Below are positions 27,349 to 37,453 of a stretch of 64,000 bases of DNA, in pieces. Below the pieces are notes generated by a model. The model searched no databases and was not told the origin of the DNA. It was given only the letters and a program-made list of their open reading frames with translations. The stretch comes from Caldimonas brevitalea (GTDB taxonomy: Bacteria > Pseudomonadota > Gammaproteobacteria > Burkholderiales > Burkholderiaceae_C), in contig NZ_CP011371.1 in NCBI RefSeq assembly GCF_001017435.1, positions 5,704,001-5,768,000 of the forward strand, given 5' to 3'. Made by a program: the position numbers and the translations under genes. Each line of letters opens with the position of its first letter. Position 1 is the stretch's first letter.

Positions 27349-27386
27349 TGGGTGTGTGTCCTAGAGCCGGTTGCGACGCTGAACCG

Positions 27387-27821
27387 TCACTCGGCCAGGG
27401 AGCCGCCGGCTGCCTCGATGGCGGCCTTGGCACCTGCCGTCGCGCCGATCCCCTTGAGAGCGACCTTCTTCGTCAATTGACCGGCAGCGATCACCTTGAC
27501 GTTCTTGGCCAACTCAGGAACCAGGCCCGCTTGCTTCAGCGCGATCAGATCGACTTCGGCCGCATCCAGGCGCTCGAGGTCCGACAAACGGATCTCGGCG
27601 TTGAACTTCAGCAGTTGCGACTTGAAGCCACGCTTGGGCAGGCGACGCTGCAGCGGCATCTGGCCGCCTTCGAAGCCCACCTTGTGGTAGCCACCGGCGC
27701 GCGACTTCTGACCCTTGTGGCCACGACCCGCCGTCTTGCCCAGACCGGAACCGATACCCCGGCCCACGCGGCGCTTGGCGTGCTTGGCGCCAGCTGCCGG
27801 CTTGATGGTATTGAGTTGCAT
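27387..27821 (-). CDS. rplO: 50S ribosomal protein L15
   Basis: Encodes 144 residues beginning [20 protein letters not shown], with the Gly/Lys-rich extended N-terminal arm ([21 protein letters not shown]) that threads into 23S rRNA. Between rpmD and secY in the spc series. Confidence 0.98.
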   Translation of the reverse strand: MQLNTIKPAAGAKHAKRRVGRGIGSGLGKTAGRGHKGQKSRAGGYHKVGFEGGQMPLQRRLPKRGFKSQLLKFNAEIRLSDLERLDAAEVDLIALKQAGLVPELAKNVKVIAAGQLTKKVALKGIGATAGAKAAIEAAGGSLAE

Positions 27822-27837
27822 CTTGTCCTCAGCCGCT

Positions 27838-28023
27838 TCAGAGCACCTTGACCAGGTAGCTCACCTTGTTGATCATGCCGCGCACCGCCGGGGTGTCTTC
27901 CAGCACGGACTCGCTGTTCATGCCGCGCAGACCGAGGCCGCGCACCGTGGCGCGGTGATCGGCACGGGTGCCGATCGGGCTGCGAACCAGCTTGACCTTC
28001 AGAGTTTTCTTGTCATCCGCCAT
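27838..28023 (-). CDS. rpmD: 50S ribosomal protein L30
   Basis: Encodes 61 residues ([22 protein letters not shown] core) of the short bacterial L30 family. Between rpsE and rplO; 16 bases separate it from rplO. Confidence 0.97.
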   Translation of the reverse strand: MADDKKTLKVKLVRSPIGTRADHRATVRGLGLRGMNSESVLEDTPAVRGMINKVSYLVKVL

Positions 28024-28040
28024 GATGTTGCTCCTGGCTT

Positions 28041-28559
28041 TCAGCTGAAGATTTCTTCAACGGTCTTGCCGCGCTTGGCAGCGATCTCGGACGGCGTGGT
28101 CGAGTTGGTCAGCGCATTCAGCGTCGCGCGCACCATGTTGTAGGGGTTGGTCGAACCATGGCTCTTGGCCACGATGTCGGTCACGCCCATCACCTCGAAC
28201 ACTGCACGCATCGGACCACCGGCGATGATGCCGGCACCGGCGGGAGCCGGCGCCATCAGCACCTTGGCCGCACCGTGCTCGCCGTTCACCTTGTGGTGCA
28301 GCGTGCCGTTCTTCAGGCTCACCTTGATCATGTTGCGGCGGGCCTGCTCCATCGCCTTCTGGACAGCGACCGGCACTTCACGCGCCTTGCCCTTGCCCAT
28401 GCCGATGCGGCCATCGCCGTCGCCGACCACGGTCAGTGCAGCGAAACCGAGGATACGGCCGCCCTTCACCACCTTGGTGACGCGGTTCACGGCGATCATC
28501 TTCTCGCGCAGACCGTCGTCGCGGCCTTCGTCGGCCACCTTCGGTTGAAACTTTGCCAT
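28041..28559 (-). CDS. rpsE: 30S ribosomal protein S5
   Basis: Encodes 172 residues with the N-terminal double-stranded RNA-binding fold ([19 protein letters not shown]) and C-terminal [23 protein letters not shown]5 helps decoding fidelity and mRNA entry. The loop residues VVKGGR, where spectinomycin-resistance changes arise, look wild type. Part of the spc series. Confidence 0.98.
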   Translation of the reverse strand: MAKFQPKVADEGRDDGLREKMIAVNRVTKVVKGGRILGFAALTVVGDGDGRIGMGKGKAREVPVAVQKAMEQARRNMIKVSLKNGTLHHKVNGEHGAAKVLMAPAPAGAGIIAGGPMRAVFEVMGVTDIVAKSHGSTNPYNMVRATLNALTNSTTPSEIAAKRGKTVEEIFS

Positions 28560-28583
28560 TTCAGATTCCTTGAGGTCTTGCGC

Positions 28584-28949
28584 TTAGAACTGCAGGCCGC
28601 CTTCGCGGGCCGCCTCGGCCAGGGCCTTGACCCGGCCATGGAAGGCGAAACCAGCGCGGTCGAACGCCACTTTCTCGACGCCAGCAGCCTTCGCCTTCTC
28701 GGCGATGCGCTTGCCAACGATCGAGGCTGCGTTCACGTTGCCGCCCTTGCCGGCACCACCCAGCTGCTCGCGAACTTCCTTCTCGGCGGTCGAGGCGGTC
28801 GCGAGGACCTTCTGGCCGTCTTCGGAAATCACGCTGGCATAGATGTGCGTGTTCGAGCGAAACACCGTCAGGCGCGCGACACGCAGTTCCGCAATGCGGA
28901 CACGGGTCTGGCGGGAGCGGCGCAGGCGCTGTTCTTTCTTGGTCAACAT
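28584..28949 (-). CDS. rplR: 50S ribosomal protein L18
   Basis: Encodes 121 residues ([21 protein letters not shown]-terminal [24 protein letters not shown]). Binds 5S rRNA together with L5 and L25. In the spc series between rplF and rpsE. Confidence 0.98.
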   Translation of the reverse strand: MLTKKEQRLRRSRQTRVRIAELRVARLTVFRSNTHIYASVISEDGQKVLATASTAEKEVREQLGGAGKGGNVNAASIVGKRIAEKAKAAGVEKVAFDRAGFAFHGRVKALAEAAREGGLQF

Positions 28950-28960
28950 CTCGCGGCTCC

Positions 28961-29494
28961 TTACTTCTTCTTGGTCTCTTTGATAGAGACCTTCTCGTCG
29001 GAATAGCGGATCCCCTTGCCCTTGTAGGGCTCGGGCGGACGGAAGGCACGCACTTCAGCGGCGATCTGGCCCACCACCTGACGGTCGGAACCCTTGATCA
29101 GGATTTCGGTTTGCGTCGGGGTTTCCACCTTGATACCTGCCGGCATTTCCTTCACCACCGGGTGAGAGTAGCCAACTTGCAGGTTCAGCTTCTGGCCTTG
29201 GGCTTGGGCGCGATAACCCACGCCCACCAAGTTCAGCTTCTTCTCGAAGCCCTTGGTGACACCGTTGACCATGTTCGCGACGAGCGCACGCATCGTGCCG
29301 GACATCGCATTGGCTGCCGCCGAGTCGTTCACCGGGGTGAACGTCAGCTTGCCGCCTTCATTCTTGACCGTGACCAGCTGGTTCGTTTGGCGCACCAGGG
29401 TGCCCAGCGAACCTTTGACGCTGATCTGTTCGGCCGTGATCGCCACATCCACGCCTTGCGGGACGGCGACCGGCATTTTTCCAACGCGGGACAT
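28961..29494 (-). CDS. rplF: 50S ribosomal protein L6
   Basis: Encodes 177 residues starting [19 protein letters not shown] with the two tandem L6 folds and the signature near the end ([17 protein letters not shown]). Located near the factor-binding site of the 50S subunit. rplR starts 11 bases later. Confidence 0.98.
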   Translation of the reverse strand: MSRVGKMPVAVPQGVDVAITAEQISVKGSLGTLVRQTNQLVTVKNEGGKLTFTPVNDSAAANAMSGTMRALVANMVNGVTKGFEKKLNLVGVGYRAQAQGQKLNLQVGYSHPVVKEMPAGIKVETPTQTEILIKGSDRQVVGQIAAEVRAFRPPEPYKGKGIRYSDEKVSIKETKKK

Positions 29495-29511
29495 TTCTTA
29501 GCCTCCCTCGA

Positions 29512-29907
29512 TCAGGCGACGTAGCACAGCACTTCGCCGCCGATACCGGCTTGACGTGCTTTGCGGTCGGTCATCACACCCTTGGGCGTCGTCACGATCG
29601 CCACGCCGAGGCCATTCATGACCTGCGGAATGTCGTGGCGGCCCTTGTAGATACGCAAGCCGGGGCGGCTCACGCGCTCCAGGCGCTCGATCACCGGACG
29701 ACCGGCGTAGTACTTCAGCGAAATCTCGAGTTGCGGCTTGGCTTCTTCACCACGCACCGCGAAACCGTCGATATAACCTTCGTCCTTCAGGACTTGGGCG
29801 ATCGCCACTTTCAGCTTCGAAGCAGGCATCGAGACGCTGGCCTTCTCAACGGTCTGAGCGTTGCGAATGCGGGTCAGCATATCGGCGATAGGATCACTCA
29901 TGCTCAT
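29512..29907 (-). CDS. rpsH: 30S ribosomal protein S8
   Basis: Encodes 131 residues starting [23 protein letters not shown] lies 6 bases before this ATG, so the first of two close ATGs is used. The C-terminus [11 protein letters not shown] is the conserved 16S-binding end. In E. coli S8 represses spc by binding the rplE leader; a similar control may exist here but I cannot show the site. Confidence 0.98.
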   Translation of the reverse strand: MSMSDPIADMLTRIRNAQTVEKASVSMPASKLKVAIAQVLKDEGYIDGFAVRGEEAKPQLEISLKYYAGRPVIERLERVSRPGLRIYKGRHDIPQVMNGLGVAIVTTPKGVMTDRKARQAGIGGEVLCYVA

Positions 29908-29928
29908 AGGATTCTCCTGTCGGGCCGA

Positions 29929-30234
29929 TTACCAGCTGGCCTTGACGACACCGGGGATGTCGCCTTCGAAAGCCAATTCGCGGATCTTGTTACGGGCGAG
30001 GCCGAACTTGCGGAACGTGCCGCGCGGACGACCGGTCAGGCCGCAACGGTTGCGCTGACGCGTCGGGTTGGCGTTGCGCGGGAGCTTCTGCAGCTCCAGA
30101 CGGGCGAGATAACGCTCTTCGTCCGACTTCTTGGCGTCGTTGGCGATCGCCTTCAGTTCGGCATACTTCTTGGCGAACTTCGCGACCAGGTCGGCGCGCT
30201 TTTGCTCGCGCTGCTTCATCGAAACTTTAGCCAC
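29929..30234 (-). CDS. rpsN: 30S ribosomal protein S14 (zinc-independent form)
   Basis: Encodes 101 residues. The start is GTG 30234 ([21 protein letters not shown]), preceded by GAGGTGG, rather than the open frame reaching 30288. The long form lacks the CxxC-CxxC zinc ribbon; a single Cys remains in [12 protein letters not shown]. Between rplE and rpsH. Confidence 0.96.
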   Translation of the reverse strand: MAKVSMKQREQKRADLVAKFAKKYAELKAIANDAKKSDEERYLARLELQKLPRNANPTRQRNRCGLTGRPRGTFRKFGLARNKIRELAFEGDIPGVVKASW

Positions 30235-30242
30235 GAACCACC

Positions 30243-30782
30243 TCAGTTCTTGAACGGGAAACGGAATTCCGCGAGGAGCGCCTTGCACTCGTCATCGGTC
30301 TTCGCCGTCGTGGTGATGCTGATATTCAGGCCGCGCAGGGCGTCGACCTTGTCGTACTCGATCTCGGGGAAGATGATCTGTTCTTTGACGCCGACGTTGT
30401 AGTTGCCGCGACCATCGAACGAACGACCCGAAATACCGCGGAAGTCACGCACGCGGGGCAGCGCCACGGTCACGAAGCGGTCCAGGAATTCATACATCTG
30501 GACGCCACGCAGCGTGACCATGCAGCCGATGGGCACCCCGTCGCGGATCTTGAAGCCGGCGATTGCCTTGCGGGACTTGGTGACCACAGGCTTCTGGCCG
30601 GCGATCTTGGTGAGGTCGCCGACGGCGTTGTCCATCACCTTCTTGTCCGCCACCGCCTCGCTCACACCCATGTTGAGCGTGATCTTGGTGATACGCGGCA
30701 CTTCCATCACCGACTTGTAGCCGAACTTCTGCACCAGGTTCGGCACCACTTTTTCGCGGTAAAACTCTTGCAAACGAGCCAT
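30243..30782 (-). CDS. rplE: 50S ribosomal protein L5
   Basis: Encodes 179 residues ([20 protein letters not shown] near residue 20, [20 protein letters not shown] near 125). Binds 5S rRNA and contacts P-site tRNA. Eight bases separate its stop from the S14 start, implying coupling. Confidence 0.98.
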   Translation of the reverse strand: MARLQEFYREKVVPNLVQKFGYKSVMEVPRITKITLNMGVSEAVADKKVMDNAVGDLTKIAGQKPVVTKSRKAIAGFKIRDGVPIGCMVTLRGVQMYEFLDRFVTVALPRVRDFRGISGRSFDGRGNYNVGVKEQIIFPEIEYDKVDALRGLNISITTTAKTDDECKALLAEFRFPFKN

Positions 30783-30793
30783 CTCGAACCCCT

Positions 30794-31111
30794 TTAAGCC
30801 TTGATCTCTTCGCCGCTCGACTTGAAGACGCGAACCTTCTTGCCGTCTTCGAGGAGCTTGATGCCAACGCGATCGGCCTTGCCGGAAGCGGGGTTGAAGA
30901 TGGCGATGTTCGACTGGTGGATGGGCATGGTCTTGTCGACGATGCCACCGGTCGTGCCCTTCATCGGGTTGGGGCGCACGTGCTTCTTGACGACGTTGAC
31001 GCCTTCGACCACCAGATGGTCTTCATCGATGCGCGCGGACACGGTGCCGCGCTTGCCCTTGTCGCGACCGGTCAGAACGATGACCTGGTCGCCTTTACGA
31101 ATTTTGTTCAT
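30794..31111 (-). CDS. rplX: 50S ribosomal protein L24
   Basis: Encodes 105 residues with the KOW motif ([20 protein letters not shown]) near the N-terminus. An early-assembly 23S-binding protein. Between rplN and rplE in the spc series. Confidence 0.98.
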   Translation of the reverse strand: MNKIRKGDQVIVLTGRDKGKRGTVSARIDEDHLVVEGVNVVKKHVRPNPMKGTTGGIVDKTMPIHQSNIAIFNPASGKADRVGIKLLEDGKKVRVFKSSGEEIKA

Positions 31112-31131
31112 GGCCTGTCCTCGCTCGCAGC

Positions 31132-31500
31132 TCAGAGAACTTCCGGAGCCAGCGACACGATCTTCATGAAGCGCTCGGTACGCAGTTCACGCGTCACCGG
31201 GCCGAAGATGCGGGTGCCGATCGGCTCCAGCTTGTTGTTCAGCAGCACCGCAGCGTTGCCGTCGAACTTGATCAGCGAACCATCTTGGCGGCGCACGCCC
31301 TTGGCCGTACGCACGACCACGGCACTGTAGACCTCGCCCTTCTTGACGCGGCCACGCGGCGCTGCTTCCTTGATGCTCACCTTGATGATGTCGCCGATAC
31401 CGGCGTAACGACGCTTGGAACCACCGAGCACCTTGATACACATGACGGACTTCGCGCCAGTGTTGTCGGCGACGTCCAGTCGCGATTGCATTTGAATCAT
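31132..31500 (-). CDS. rplN: 50S ribosomal protein L14
   Basis: Encodes 122 residues starting [23 protein letters not shown] 31500 is preferred to an in-frame upstream codon because L14 proteins begin MIQ and GGGGAC lies just before it. First gene of the spc-type unit: it follows a promoter, terminator and structured leader at 31501-31764. Confidence 0.98.
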   Translation of the reverse strand: MIQMQSRLDVADNTGAKSVMCIKVLGGSKRRYAGIGDIIKVSIKEAAPRGRVKKGEVYSAVVVRTAKGVRRQDGSLIKFDGNAAVLLNNKLEPIGTRIFGPVTRELRTERFMKIVSLAPEVL

Positions 31501-31714
31501 GTATGTCCCCAACTTTTCCCGCTGAGCCCCCTGTGCCCATCACAGGAAACAACGCGGTCAGTCTTGGGCCCGTTCAGACCGAGCGAGCCCGGCCACTGGG
31601 CGAAGCCGGCTCGTGTTGGAGGCTGTGCCACCCTGCACCACGAGTCAGCAGCGACTAGTTGCTGCTGGACCCATCAATGAGGAAATGGCCGCATCCACCC
31701 GGATTCCGGCGAAG
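31501..31714 (-). ncRNA. Structured 5' leader of the rplN operon (predicted)
   Basis: About 214 bases from the predicted start to the rplN ATG contain no gene. Two hairpins are visible: CAGCAGC/GCTGCTG (31646-31652 with 31661-31667), and CACGAG/CTCGTG (31639-31644 with 31610-31615) that encloses GCAC/GTGC (31635-31638 with 31625-31628). Such a long leader on an r-protein mRNA suggests autogenous control, but no known binding motif is recognised. Confidence 0.45.
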
Positions 31715-31720
31715 CTGCGA

Positions 31721-31749
31721 ATTATGAGGGATGGAAAACCCGATGTCAA
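31721..31749 (-). promoter_or_regulatory. Near-consensus promoter of the rplN (spc) operon
   Basis: Minus-strand TTGACA (31749-31744), exactly 17 bases, CATAAT (31726-31721): consensus -35 and five of six -10 bases. The -35 lies in the 3' arm of the upstream peroxiredoxin terminator hairpin (31739-31764), so terminator and promoter share bases. Confidence 0.85.
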
Positions 31750-31764
31750 CACGCTGACATCGGG
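31734..31764 (-). terminator. Terminator after the peroxiredoxin gene
   Basis: Ten-base-pair hairpin CCCGATGTCA / TGACATCGGG with TTTT following on the minus strand, 40 bases after the peroxiredoxin stop at 31804. It ends the S10-type unit and overlaps the next promoter. Confidence 0.88.
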
Positions 31765-31803
31765 CAGCAGGAGTGCGCGGCCCAGGGTCGGCCGATCACC
31801 GCC

Positions 31804-32319
31804 TCAGGCGCGCAGTTGCCGGGCCTGCTCCAACAACTTGTCGGCACCGCTGACTTCGAACTTGCCCGGCGCCTCGACATTGAGCGACTTCACGACGCCG
31901 TCCACGACCAGCATCGAGTACCGCTGCGAGCGCACCCCCATGCCGCGGGCGGTGAGGTCGAGCGTCAGGCCGGTCGCCTTGGCGAATTCGCCGCTACCGT
32001 CGGCCATCATGCGCACCTTGCCGGAGGTCTTCTGGTCACGGCCCCAGGCGCCCATCACGAAGGCATCGTTGACCGACACGCACCAGATCTCGTCCACACC
32101 GGCCGCCTTGAAGGCGTCCGCCTGTTCGACATACCCCGGCACGTGCTGCGCCGAGCAGGTCGGCGTGAAGGCGCCGGGCAACGCGAAGATCGCGATGGTC
32201 TTGCCGGCGGTGGCCTGCTGGATGTCGAAGCTGTTGGGGCCGAGCGAGCAGCCGTCGCCTTCGACTTCGATGAACTCCTGCAGCGTGCCGGCGGGCAGCT
32301 TGTCTCCGACTTTCAACAT
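31804..32319 (-). CDS. Peroxiredoxin (Prx5 / thiol peroxidase type)
   Basis: Encodes 171 residues of the Prx5/AhpE-like group (MLKVGDKLPAGTLQEFIE). The peroxidatic cysteine is C55 in PGAFTPTCS, with T52 of the active-site triad; a second Cys in EIWCVSVND (C80) and C24 could resolve. It reduces H2O2 or organic peroxides with thiols. It sits between rpsQ and rplN, closing the rplC-rpsQ run, with its own ribosome site and terminator. An antioxidant gene in this place is not part of the standard E. coli order. Confidence 0.93.
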   Translation of the reverse strand: MLKVGDKLPAGTLQEFIEVEGDGCSLGPNSFDIQQATAGKTIAIFALPGAFTPTCSAQHVPGYVEQADAFKAAGVDEIWCVSVNDAFVMGAWGRDQKTSGKVRMMADGSGEFAKATGLTLDLTARGMGVRSQRYSMLVVDGVVKSLNVEAPGKFEVSGADKLLEQARQLRA

Positions 32320-32449
32320 GATGAACCTCTCCTCCTGGGTAGCAAAAAAAACCGACCGGAAATGAAAAACGGCCGGGCGCCAGTATGGCGCACGACCGCT
32401 TTCGGGGTGCGGCGTCCAGGGCTTGCCCCGGAGCGCCGACGGGTGTCAA

Positions 32450-32725
32450 TCAGACGACGCGAGCTTTCTCGATCAGGCGCGTGACGACCCAAGACTTGGT
32501 CTTGGAGATCGGACGACCTTCGGCGATCTCGACCATGTCACCCATCTTGTACTCGCCCTTTTCGTCATGGGCATGGTACTTGCGGGAACGGGCCACGATC
32601 TTGCCGTACAGCTCGTGCTTCACGCGGTTTTCGACCAGGACCGTGACAGTCTTGGCGCGCTTGTCGCTCACCACGCGACCCACGAAGGTGCGGGTGTTCT
32701 TCTCGCCGGCTTGAGCGTCCGTCAT
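32450..32725 (-). CDS. rpsQ: 30S ribosomal protein S17
   Basis: Encodes 91 residues ([40 protein letters not shown]). OB-fold protein binding the 16S 5' domain. Its ATG overlaps the rpmC stop as ATGA, implying translational coupling. Confidence 0.98.
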   Translation of the reverse strand: MTDAQAGEKNTRTFVGRVVSDKRAKTVTVLVENRVKHELYGKIVARSRKYHAHDEKGEYKMGDMVEIAEGRPISKTKSWVVTRLIEKARVV

Positions 32726-32928
32726 TTGGCGGCTCCTTGTTTCTTCTTCTCGGCCAGGATGGTCTTGGCACGAGCGATGTCGCGGCGGGTCTTGCTCAGC
32801 TGGGAGTGGTTGCCCAGCTGCTGGGTCGCCTTTTGCATGCGCAGGCCGAAGTGGGCCTTGAGCAGGTCTTTGACTTCCTTCTCGAGACCTTCGACGTCCT
32901 TGTTGCGCAGTTCAGATGCTTTCATCAC
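32722..32928 (-). CDS. rpmC: 50S ribosomal protein L29
   Basis: Encodes 68 residues, a two-helix protein ([20 protein letters not shown]) near the tunnel exit and the SRP docking site. Overlaps rpsQ by four bases. Confidence 0.97.
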   Translation of the reverse strand: MMKASELRNKDVEGLEKEVKDLLKAHFGLRMQKATQQLGNHSQLSKTRRDIARAKTILAEKKKQGAAK

Positions 32929-32946
32929 GTTCTCCGAATGCGTCGA

Positions 32947-33363
32947 TCAGGTACCGATCTGGCGTGCGACGAAGATCGTGCGCAGCGGCAGCTTGGCGGA
33001 CGCCAGTTGGAAGGCTTCACGAGCCAGCGCCTCGGGGACGCCGTTGATCTCGTAGAGCACCTTGCCCGGCTGGATCTCCGCTACGTAGTACTCGGGGTTG
33101 CCCTTGCCGTTACCCATACGGACTTCAGCCGGCTTCTGCGAAATCGGCTTGTCCGGGAAGATGCGGATCCAGATGCGGCCGCCACGCTTCACGTGACGGG
33201 AGATCGCACGACGGGCCGCTTCGATCTGGCGAGCGGTGAGACGACCACGTTCGGTGGCCTTCAGGCCGAAATCGCCAAACGACACACTGGCGCCGCGGGT
33301 GGCGATGCCGGTGTTACGGCCCTTCTGTTCCTTGCGGAACTTGCGACGAGCGGGTTGCAACAT
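32947..33363 (-). CDS. rplP: 50S ribosomal protein L16
   Basis: Encodes 138 residues starting [19 protein letters not shown] with the conserved [25 protein letters not shown]. Close to the A site of the 50S subunit. In the S10 series between rpsC and rpmC. Confidence 0.98.
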   Translation of the reverse strand: MLQPARRKFRKEQKGRNTGIATRGASVSFGDFGLKATERGRLTARQIEAARRAISRHVKRGGRIWIRIFPDKPISQKPAEVRMGNGKGNPEYYVAEIQPGKVLYEINGVPEALAREAFQLASAKLPLRTIFVARQIGT

Positions 33364-33375
33364 GTTTTATTCTCC

Positions 33376-34278
33376 TTACGCCTCGCCCGTGCCGGAGCCC
33401 GGGGTGGCGGCTTTGCGCACGCGCTTGACGGCGGGAGCGCCCTTCGCGGCGTCAGCGGTCGCCTCGGCAGGCTTGTCGCTGCCATCGGCCGGGGCTTCGT
33501 TGCGGCCTGCGCCAGCACGAGCACCAGGGCCACCACGCGGGGGACGACGATCGCCGGACGGGCGGTCGCCGCGGTCACCACGCGGGCCACGACGGTTGCG
33601 ACGGTCGTCTTCGGGACGCTCGTCGGTCTTGGCAGCCGGCGCTTCGCCGCGGCCCAGACGGTCGCCCTTGTAGACCCACACCTTGACGCCGATGACGCCG
33701 TAGGTGGTCTTCGCTTCCGAGAAGCCGTAGTCGATGTCGGCACGCAGGGTGTGCAGGGGCACACGGCCTTCGCGATACCACTCGGTACGTGCGATTTCGA
33801 TACCGTTCAGACGGCCGGCGGACATGATCTTGATGCCCTGGGCGCCGAGACGCATCGCGTTCTGCATCGCGCGCTTCATCGCGCGGCGGAACATGATGCG
33901 CTTTTCGAGCTGCTGGGTGATCGAGTCGGCGATCAGCTGGGCATCGATTTCGGGCTTGCGCACTTCTTCGATGTTCACTGCCACCGGCACGCCCAAGCGG
34001 CGCGTCAGTTCGGCCTTCAGGTTCTCGATGTCCTCGCCCTTCTTGCCGATCACCACACCCGGACGCGCCGAGTAGATGGTGATGCGGGCGTTCTTGGCCG
34101 GACGCTCGATCAGGATGCGCGACACCGCGGCATTCTTGAGGCGAGCCTTCAGGAACTCACGCACCTGCAGGTCTTCAGCCAGCATGGTGCTGAAGTTGCG
34201 GTTCGACGCGTACCAGCGCGACGCCCAGGCACGGGTGACGGGCAGCCGGAAGCCGGTCGGATGGATTTTCTGTCCCAT
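33376..34278 (-). CDS. rpsC: 30S ribosomal protein S3 with extended C-terminus
   Basis: Encodes 300 residues. The first about 215 match S3 ([20 protein letters not shown] start, KH domain with [12 protein letters not shown]-terminal domain ending [13 protein letters not shown]). S3 lies at the mRNA entry and has helicase activity. The last about 85 residues are low-complexity, first Arg/Gly/Asp/Pro-rich and then Ala/Lys-rich, and lengthen the protein well past the 233 residues of E. coli; similar tails occur in other Burkholderiales. Confidence 0.97.
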   Translation of the reverse strand: MGQKIHPTGFRLPVTRAWASRWYASNRNFSTMLAEDLQVREFLKARLKNAAVSRILIERPAKNARITIYSARPGVVIGKKGEDIENLKAELTRRLGVPVAVNIEEVRKPEIDAQLIADSITQQLEKRIMFRRAMKRAMQNAMRLGAQGIKIMSAGRLNGIEIARTEWYREGRVPLHTLRADIDYGFSEAKTTYGVIGVKVWVYKGDRLGRGEAPAAKTDERPEDDRRNRRGPRGDRGDRPSGDRRPPRGGPGARAGAGRNEAPADGSDKPAEATADAAKGAPAVKRVRKAATPGSGTGEA

Positions 34279-34296
34279 AGTCTTCCTGTCTGCCTA

Positions 34297-34626
34297 TCAG
34301 TTGCCGACGGTCACGAAGATGTGGCAGGTGGGCTTGCTGATGCGGTTGCCGCGGCCCTTGGCGCGTGCGGTGAAACGCTTCAGCGTGGCGCCTTGCTCCA
34401 CATAGATCGTCTTGACCTTCAATTCGTCGATGTCGGCACCGTCGTTGTGCTCGGCATTGGCGATCGCGGACTCGAGCGCCTTCTTGATGATCACGGCAGC
34501 TTTTTTCTGCGTGAACTCCAGGATGTTGAGTGCCTGGTCCACCTTTTTGCCGCGGATCAGGTCTGCCACCAGTCGACCTTTGTCGACCGACAGACGCACG
34601 CCGCGAACGCTTGCACGGGTTTCCAT
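34297..34626 (-). CDS. rplV: 50S ribosomal protein L22
   Basis: Encodes 109 residues. ATG 34626 ([20 protein letters not shown]) is preferred because GGAG sits 5 bases upstream, whereas the in-frame GTG 34632 overlaps that site. The long beta-hairpin ([21 protein letters not shown]) lines the exit tunnel, where macrolide-resistance changes occur; none is evident. Confidence 0.97.
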   Translation of the reverse strand: METRASVRGVRLSVDKGRLVADLIRGKKVDQALNILEFTQKKAAVIIKKALESAIANAEHNDGADIDELKVKTIYVEQGATLKRFTARAKGRGNRISKPTCHIFVTVGN

Positions 34627-34635
34627 GGCCACTCC

Positions 34636-34911
34636 TTAACGCTTTGCTTTCTTGTCCGCCGGGTGACCCTTGAACGTACGGGTCAGGGCGAACTCGCCGA
34701 GCTTGTGGCCGACCATCTGGTCGGTCACGTACACCGGCACGTGCTGCTTGCCGTTGTGCACGGCAATCGTCAGGCCGATGAACTCGGGCAGGATGGTGGA
34801 ACGGCGCGACCAGGTCTTGATCGGCTTCTTGTCCTTGGTCTCGACCGCCTTCTCAACCTTGCCTTGCAGGTGATGGTCGACGAACGGACCCTTTTTGAGT
34901 GAACGAGCCAT
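34636..34911 (-). CDS. rpsS: 30S ribosomal protein S19
   Basis: Encodes 91 residues starting [20 protein letters not shown], with the conserved [22 protein letters not shown]. Forms the 30S head complex with S13. Starts 10 bases after rplB and precedes rplV. Confidence 0.98.
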   Translation of the reverse strand: MARSLKKGPFVDHHLQGKVEKAVETKDKKPIKTWSRRSTILPEFIGLTIAVHNGKQHVPVYVTDQMVGHKLGEFALTRTFKGHPADKKAKR

Positions 34912-34921
34912 AACCTACCTC

Positions 34922-35746
34922 TTACTTCTTGCGACGCGACACGATCATGCTCTGCGTGCGCTTGTTGTTGCGGGTGCGGTAGCCCTTGGTGAGCGTGTTC
35001 CACGGAGACACCGGAGCACGCGCCTCGCCGGTGCGGCCTTCGCCACCACCGTGCGGGTGATCCACCGGGTTCATCGCGACACCGCGAACGGTCGGACGGA
35101 TGCCCTTCCAGCGGATCGCGCCGGCCTTGCCGTACTGGCGCAGGCTGTGCTCTTCGTTCGACACTTCACCGATGGTCGCGCGGCAGTCGATGTGGATACG
35201 ACGCACTTCACCCGAGCGCAAACGGACCTGAGCGTAGGTGCCTTCGCGGGCCATCAGCACCGCCGAGGCGCCAGCCGAACGCGCGATCTGCGCGCCCTTG
35301 CCGGGCAGCATCTCGATGCAATGGATAGTTGAGCCCACCGGAATGTTGCGGATCGGCAGCGTGTTACCCGCCTTGATCGGCGCTTCGGCGCCGCTCAGCA
35401 CGGTTGCACCAGCTTCCAAGCCACGCGGCGCGATGATGTAGCGACGCTCGCCGTCGGCATAGCACACCAGCGCGATGTGGGCCGTGCGGTTCGGATCGTA
35501 TTCAATACGCTCCACTTTCGCGGGGATGCCGTCCTTGTTGCGACGGAAGTCGACCACGCGGTAGTGATGCTTGTGGCCACCGCCCTTGTGACGGGTGGTG
35601 ATGTGGCCGTTGTTGTTGCGGCCCGCATTCTGCTTCTGCGGCTCGAGCAGCGACTTCTCGGGCGCGCCCTTGTGCAGGTGCGAATGCACCACTTTCACCA
35701 CGGCGCGACGGCCGGGCGAGGTGGGCTTGAGTTTGACGACGGCCAT
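34922..35746 (-). CDS. rplB: 50S ribosomal protein L2
   Basis: Encodes 274 residues with the peptidyl-transferase-associated histidine loop [14 protein letters not shown] (near residue 226) and central [20 protein letters not shown]. Essential for subunit association. Its ATG overlaps the rplW stop by one base (TAATG). Confidence 0.98.
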   Translation of the reverse strand: MAVVKLKPTSPGRRAVVKVVHSHLHKGAPEKSLLEPQKQNAGRNNNGHITTRHKGGGHKHHYRVVDFRRNKDGIPAKVERIEYDPNRTAHIALVCYADGERRYIIAPRGLEAGATVLSGAEAPIKAGNTLPIRNIPVGSTIHCIEMLPGKGAQIARSAGASAVLMAREGTYAQVRLRSGEVRRIHIDCRATIGEVSNEEHSLRQYGKAGAIRWKGIRPTVRGVAMNPVDHPHGGGEGRTGEARAPVSPWNTLTKGYRTRNNKRTQSMIVSRRKK

Positions 35747-36060
35747 TACGCAGCCTCCCCGGAGAAGTTGAGCTCTTGGCCTTCCTTCAGCGACACGTAG
35801 GCTTTCTTGACATTGTCACGACGCCCGATCGTGCGGCCAAAACGCTTGACCTTGCCCTTCTGGTTCACCACCTGAACGGCATCCACCTCGACCTTGAACA
35901 TCAGTTCAACGGCAGCCTTGATCTCGGGCTTGGTGGCGTCGCGCAGGACCTTGAACAGCACCTGGTTGTGCTTTTCGGCAACCGCCGTGGCCTTTTCGGA
36001 CACGATCGGCTGGACCAGCACCTGCATCAGGCGGCCTTCATCGAATTTCAGAGTGCTCAT
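35746..36060 (-). CDS. rplW: 50S ribosomal protein L23
   Basis: Encodes 104 residues ([41 protein letters not shown]). The trigger-factor and SRP docking protein at the tunnel exit. Overlaps rplD by four bases and rplB by one, so the three are translationally coupled. Confidence 0.98.
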   Translation of the reverse strand: MSTLKFDEGRLMQVLVQPIVSEKATAVAEKHNQVLFKVLRDATKPEIKAAVELMFKVEVDAVQVVNQKGKVKRFGRTIGRRDNVKKAYVSLKEGQELNFSGEAA

Positions 36061-36677
36061 GCGAACATCTCCTTGAGCTGCTCCATCGCGGCCTTCGTCA
36101 CCAGGACCTTCTTGTAGAAGACCAGCGACAGCGGATCGGCGTAGCGCGGCTCGACGACGAGCACGTTGGCCAGATTGCGCGAAGCGAGGTAGAGGTTTTC
36201 GTCGACCTGGTCGGCGATCACCATGACAGAGTCGAGGCCCATGGCCTTGAACTTCTGTGCCAGAGCCTTGGTCTTGGGCGACTCGACCGTGAGGGAGTCG
36301 ACCACGGCCAGGCGGCCGTCACGGGCCAGCTGCGAGAAGATGGCGGCCATGCCGGCGCGGTACATCTTCTTGTTGACCTTCTGGCTGAAGTTCTCGTCGG
36401 GGCTGTTCGGGAAAATCCGACCGCCTCCACGCCACAGCGGCGACGACGTCATACCGGCACGGGCGCGGCCGGTGCCCTTTTGGCGCCACGGCTTCTTCGT
36501 CGAGTGCTTGACGGTCGCACGGTCCTTCTGGGCACGGGTGCCGAGACGGGCGTTCGCCTGGTAAGCCACCACCACCTGGTGCACGAGCGCTTCGTTGTAG
36601 TCGCGGCCGAACACGGTGTCAGGAGCGTCCACCTTCGAGGCGGCCTGACCTTGTTCGTTCAGGAGCTCGAGCTGCAT
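36057..36677 (-). CDS. rplD: 50S ribosomal protein L4
   Basis: Encodes 206 residues with the Gly/Arg-rich tunnel loop [20 protein letters not shown] near residues 62-81. In E. coli L4 also represses the S10 operon at its leader; the rplC leader hairpin at 37454-37485 is a candidate target here. Overlaps rplC by one base (TAATG). Confidence 0.98.
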   Translation of the reverse strand: MQLELLNEQGQAASKVDAPDTVFGRDYNEALVHQVVVAYQANARLGTRAQKDRATVKHSTKKPWRQKGTGRARAGMTSSPLWRGGGRIFPNSPDENFSQKVNKKMYRAGMAAIFSQLARDGRLAVVDSLTVESPKTKALAQKFKAMGLDSVMVIADQVDENLYLASRNLANVLVVEPRYADPLSLVFYKKVLVTKAAMEQLKEMFA

Positions 36678-37351
36678 TACTGGGCCCCTTTCTTGACCTT
36701 GACCTTCACGGCCGGGCGAACGACCACATGGCCGCCCTTCGAGCCGGGCACCGCGCCCTTGACCAGCAGCAGCTGGCGGGCTTCGTCGATGCGGATGATG
36801 TCGAGGTTCTGGGTGGTGACGGTTTCGTCGCCAAGGTGGCCCGACATCTTCTTGCCGGGGAACACGCGGCCCGGGTCCTGCGCCATCGAGATCGAGCCGG
36901 GCACGTTGTGCGAGCGGCTGTTACCGTGGGAGGCGCGCTGCGAACCGAAGTTGTGGCGCTTGATGGTGCCCGTGAAGCCCTTGCCGATAGACGTGCCCTG
37001 CACGTCGACCATCTGGCCGACCGCGAACAGCGTCGTCACCGGCACCTGGGCGCCGGCCTTGTATTCGGCGGCGATTTCAGGGGTCACGCGGAATTCTTTG
37101 AGCAGTTCACCGGCTTCGACGCCCGCTTTCGCGAGGTGGCCAGCTTCCGGCTTGGTGACGCGCGAAGCTTTGCGCGTTCCGTACGCCACCTGGATGGCGC
37201 TGTAGCCGTCGGTCTCAACGGTTTTCACCTGGGTCACGCGGTTGTTCGACACGTCGAGCACCGTCACGGGCACGGCGTCGCCGTCGTCCGTGAAGATGCG
37301 CATCATGCCCACCTTGCGGCCCAGCAATCCGAGGCGATTGCTAAGACTCAT
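36677..37351 (-). CDS. rplC: 50S ribosomal protein L3
   Basis: Encodes 224 residues starting [23 protein letters not shown] 37351 is chosen because L3 homology begins there. The central extension [20 protein letters not shown] reaches the peptidyl-transferase centre and carries the glutamine methylated by PrmB in E. coli. First gene of a unit with its own promoter (37497-37524). Confidence 0.98.
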   Translation of the reverse strand: MSLSNRLGLLGRKVGMMRIFTDDGDAVPVTVLDVSNNRVTQVKTVETDGYSAIQVAYGTRKASRVTKPEAGHLAKAGVEAGELLKEFRVTPEIAAEYKAGAQVPVTTLFAVGQMVDVQGTSIGKGFTGTIKRHNFGSQRASHGNSRSHNVPGSISMAQDPGRVFPGKKMSGHLGDETVTTQNLDIIRIDEARQLLLVKGAVPGSKGGHVVVRPAVKVKVKKGAQ

Positions 37352-37453
37352 TGTTTTCTCCAATGCCCGACATCGATTGGCCGGGCTGACTGATGTGCGA
37401 TGGGCCGGGGCCCACCACGAGTGCGACACCCTCTGGGAGTGCCTGCTTACAAA

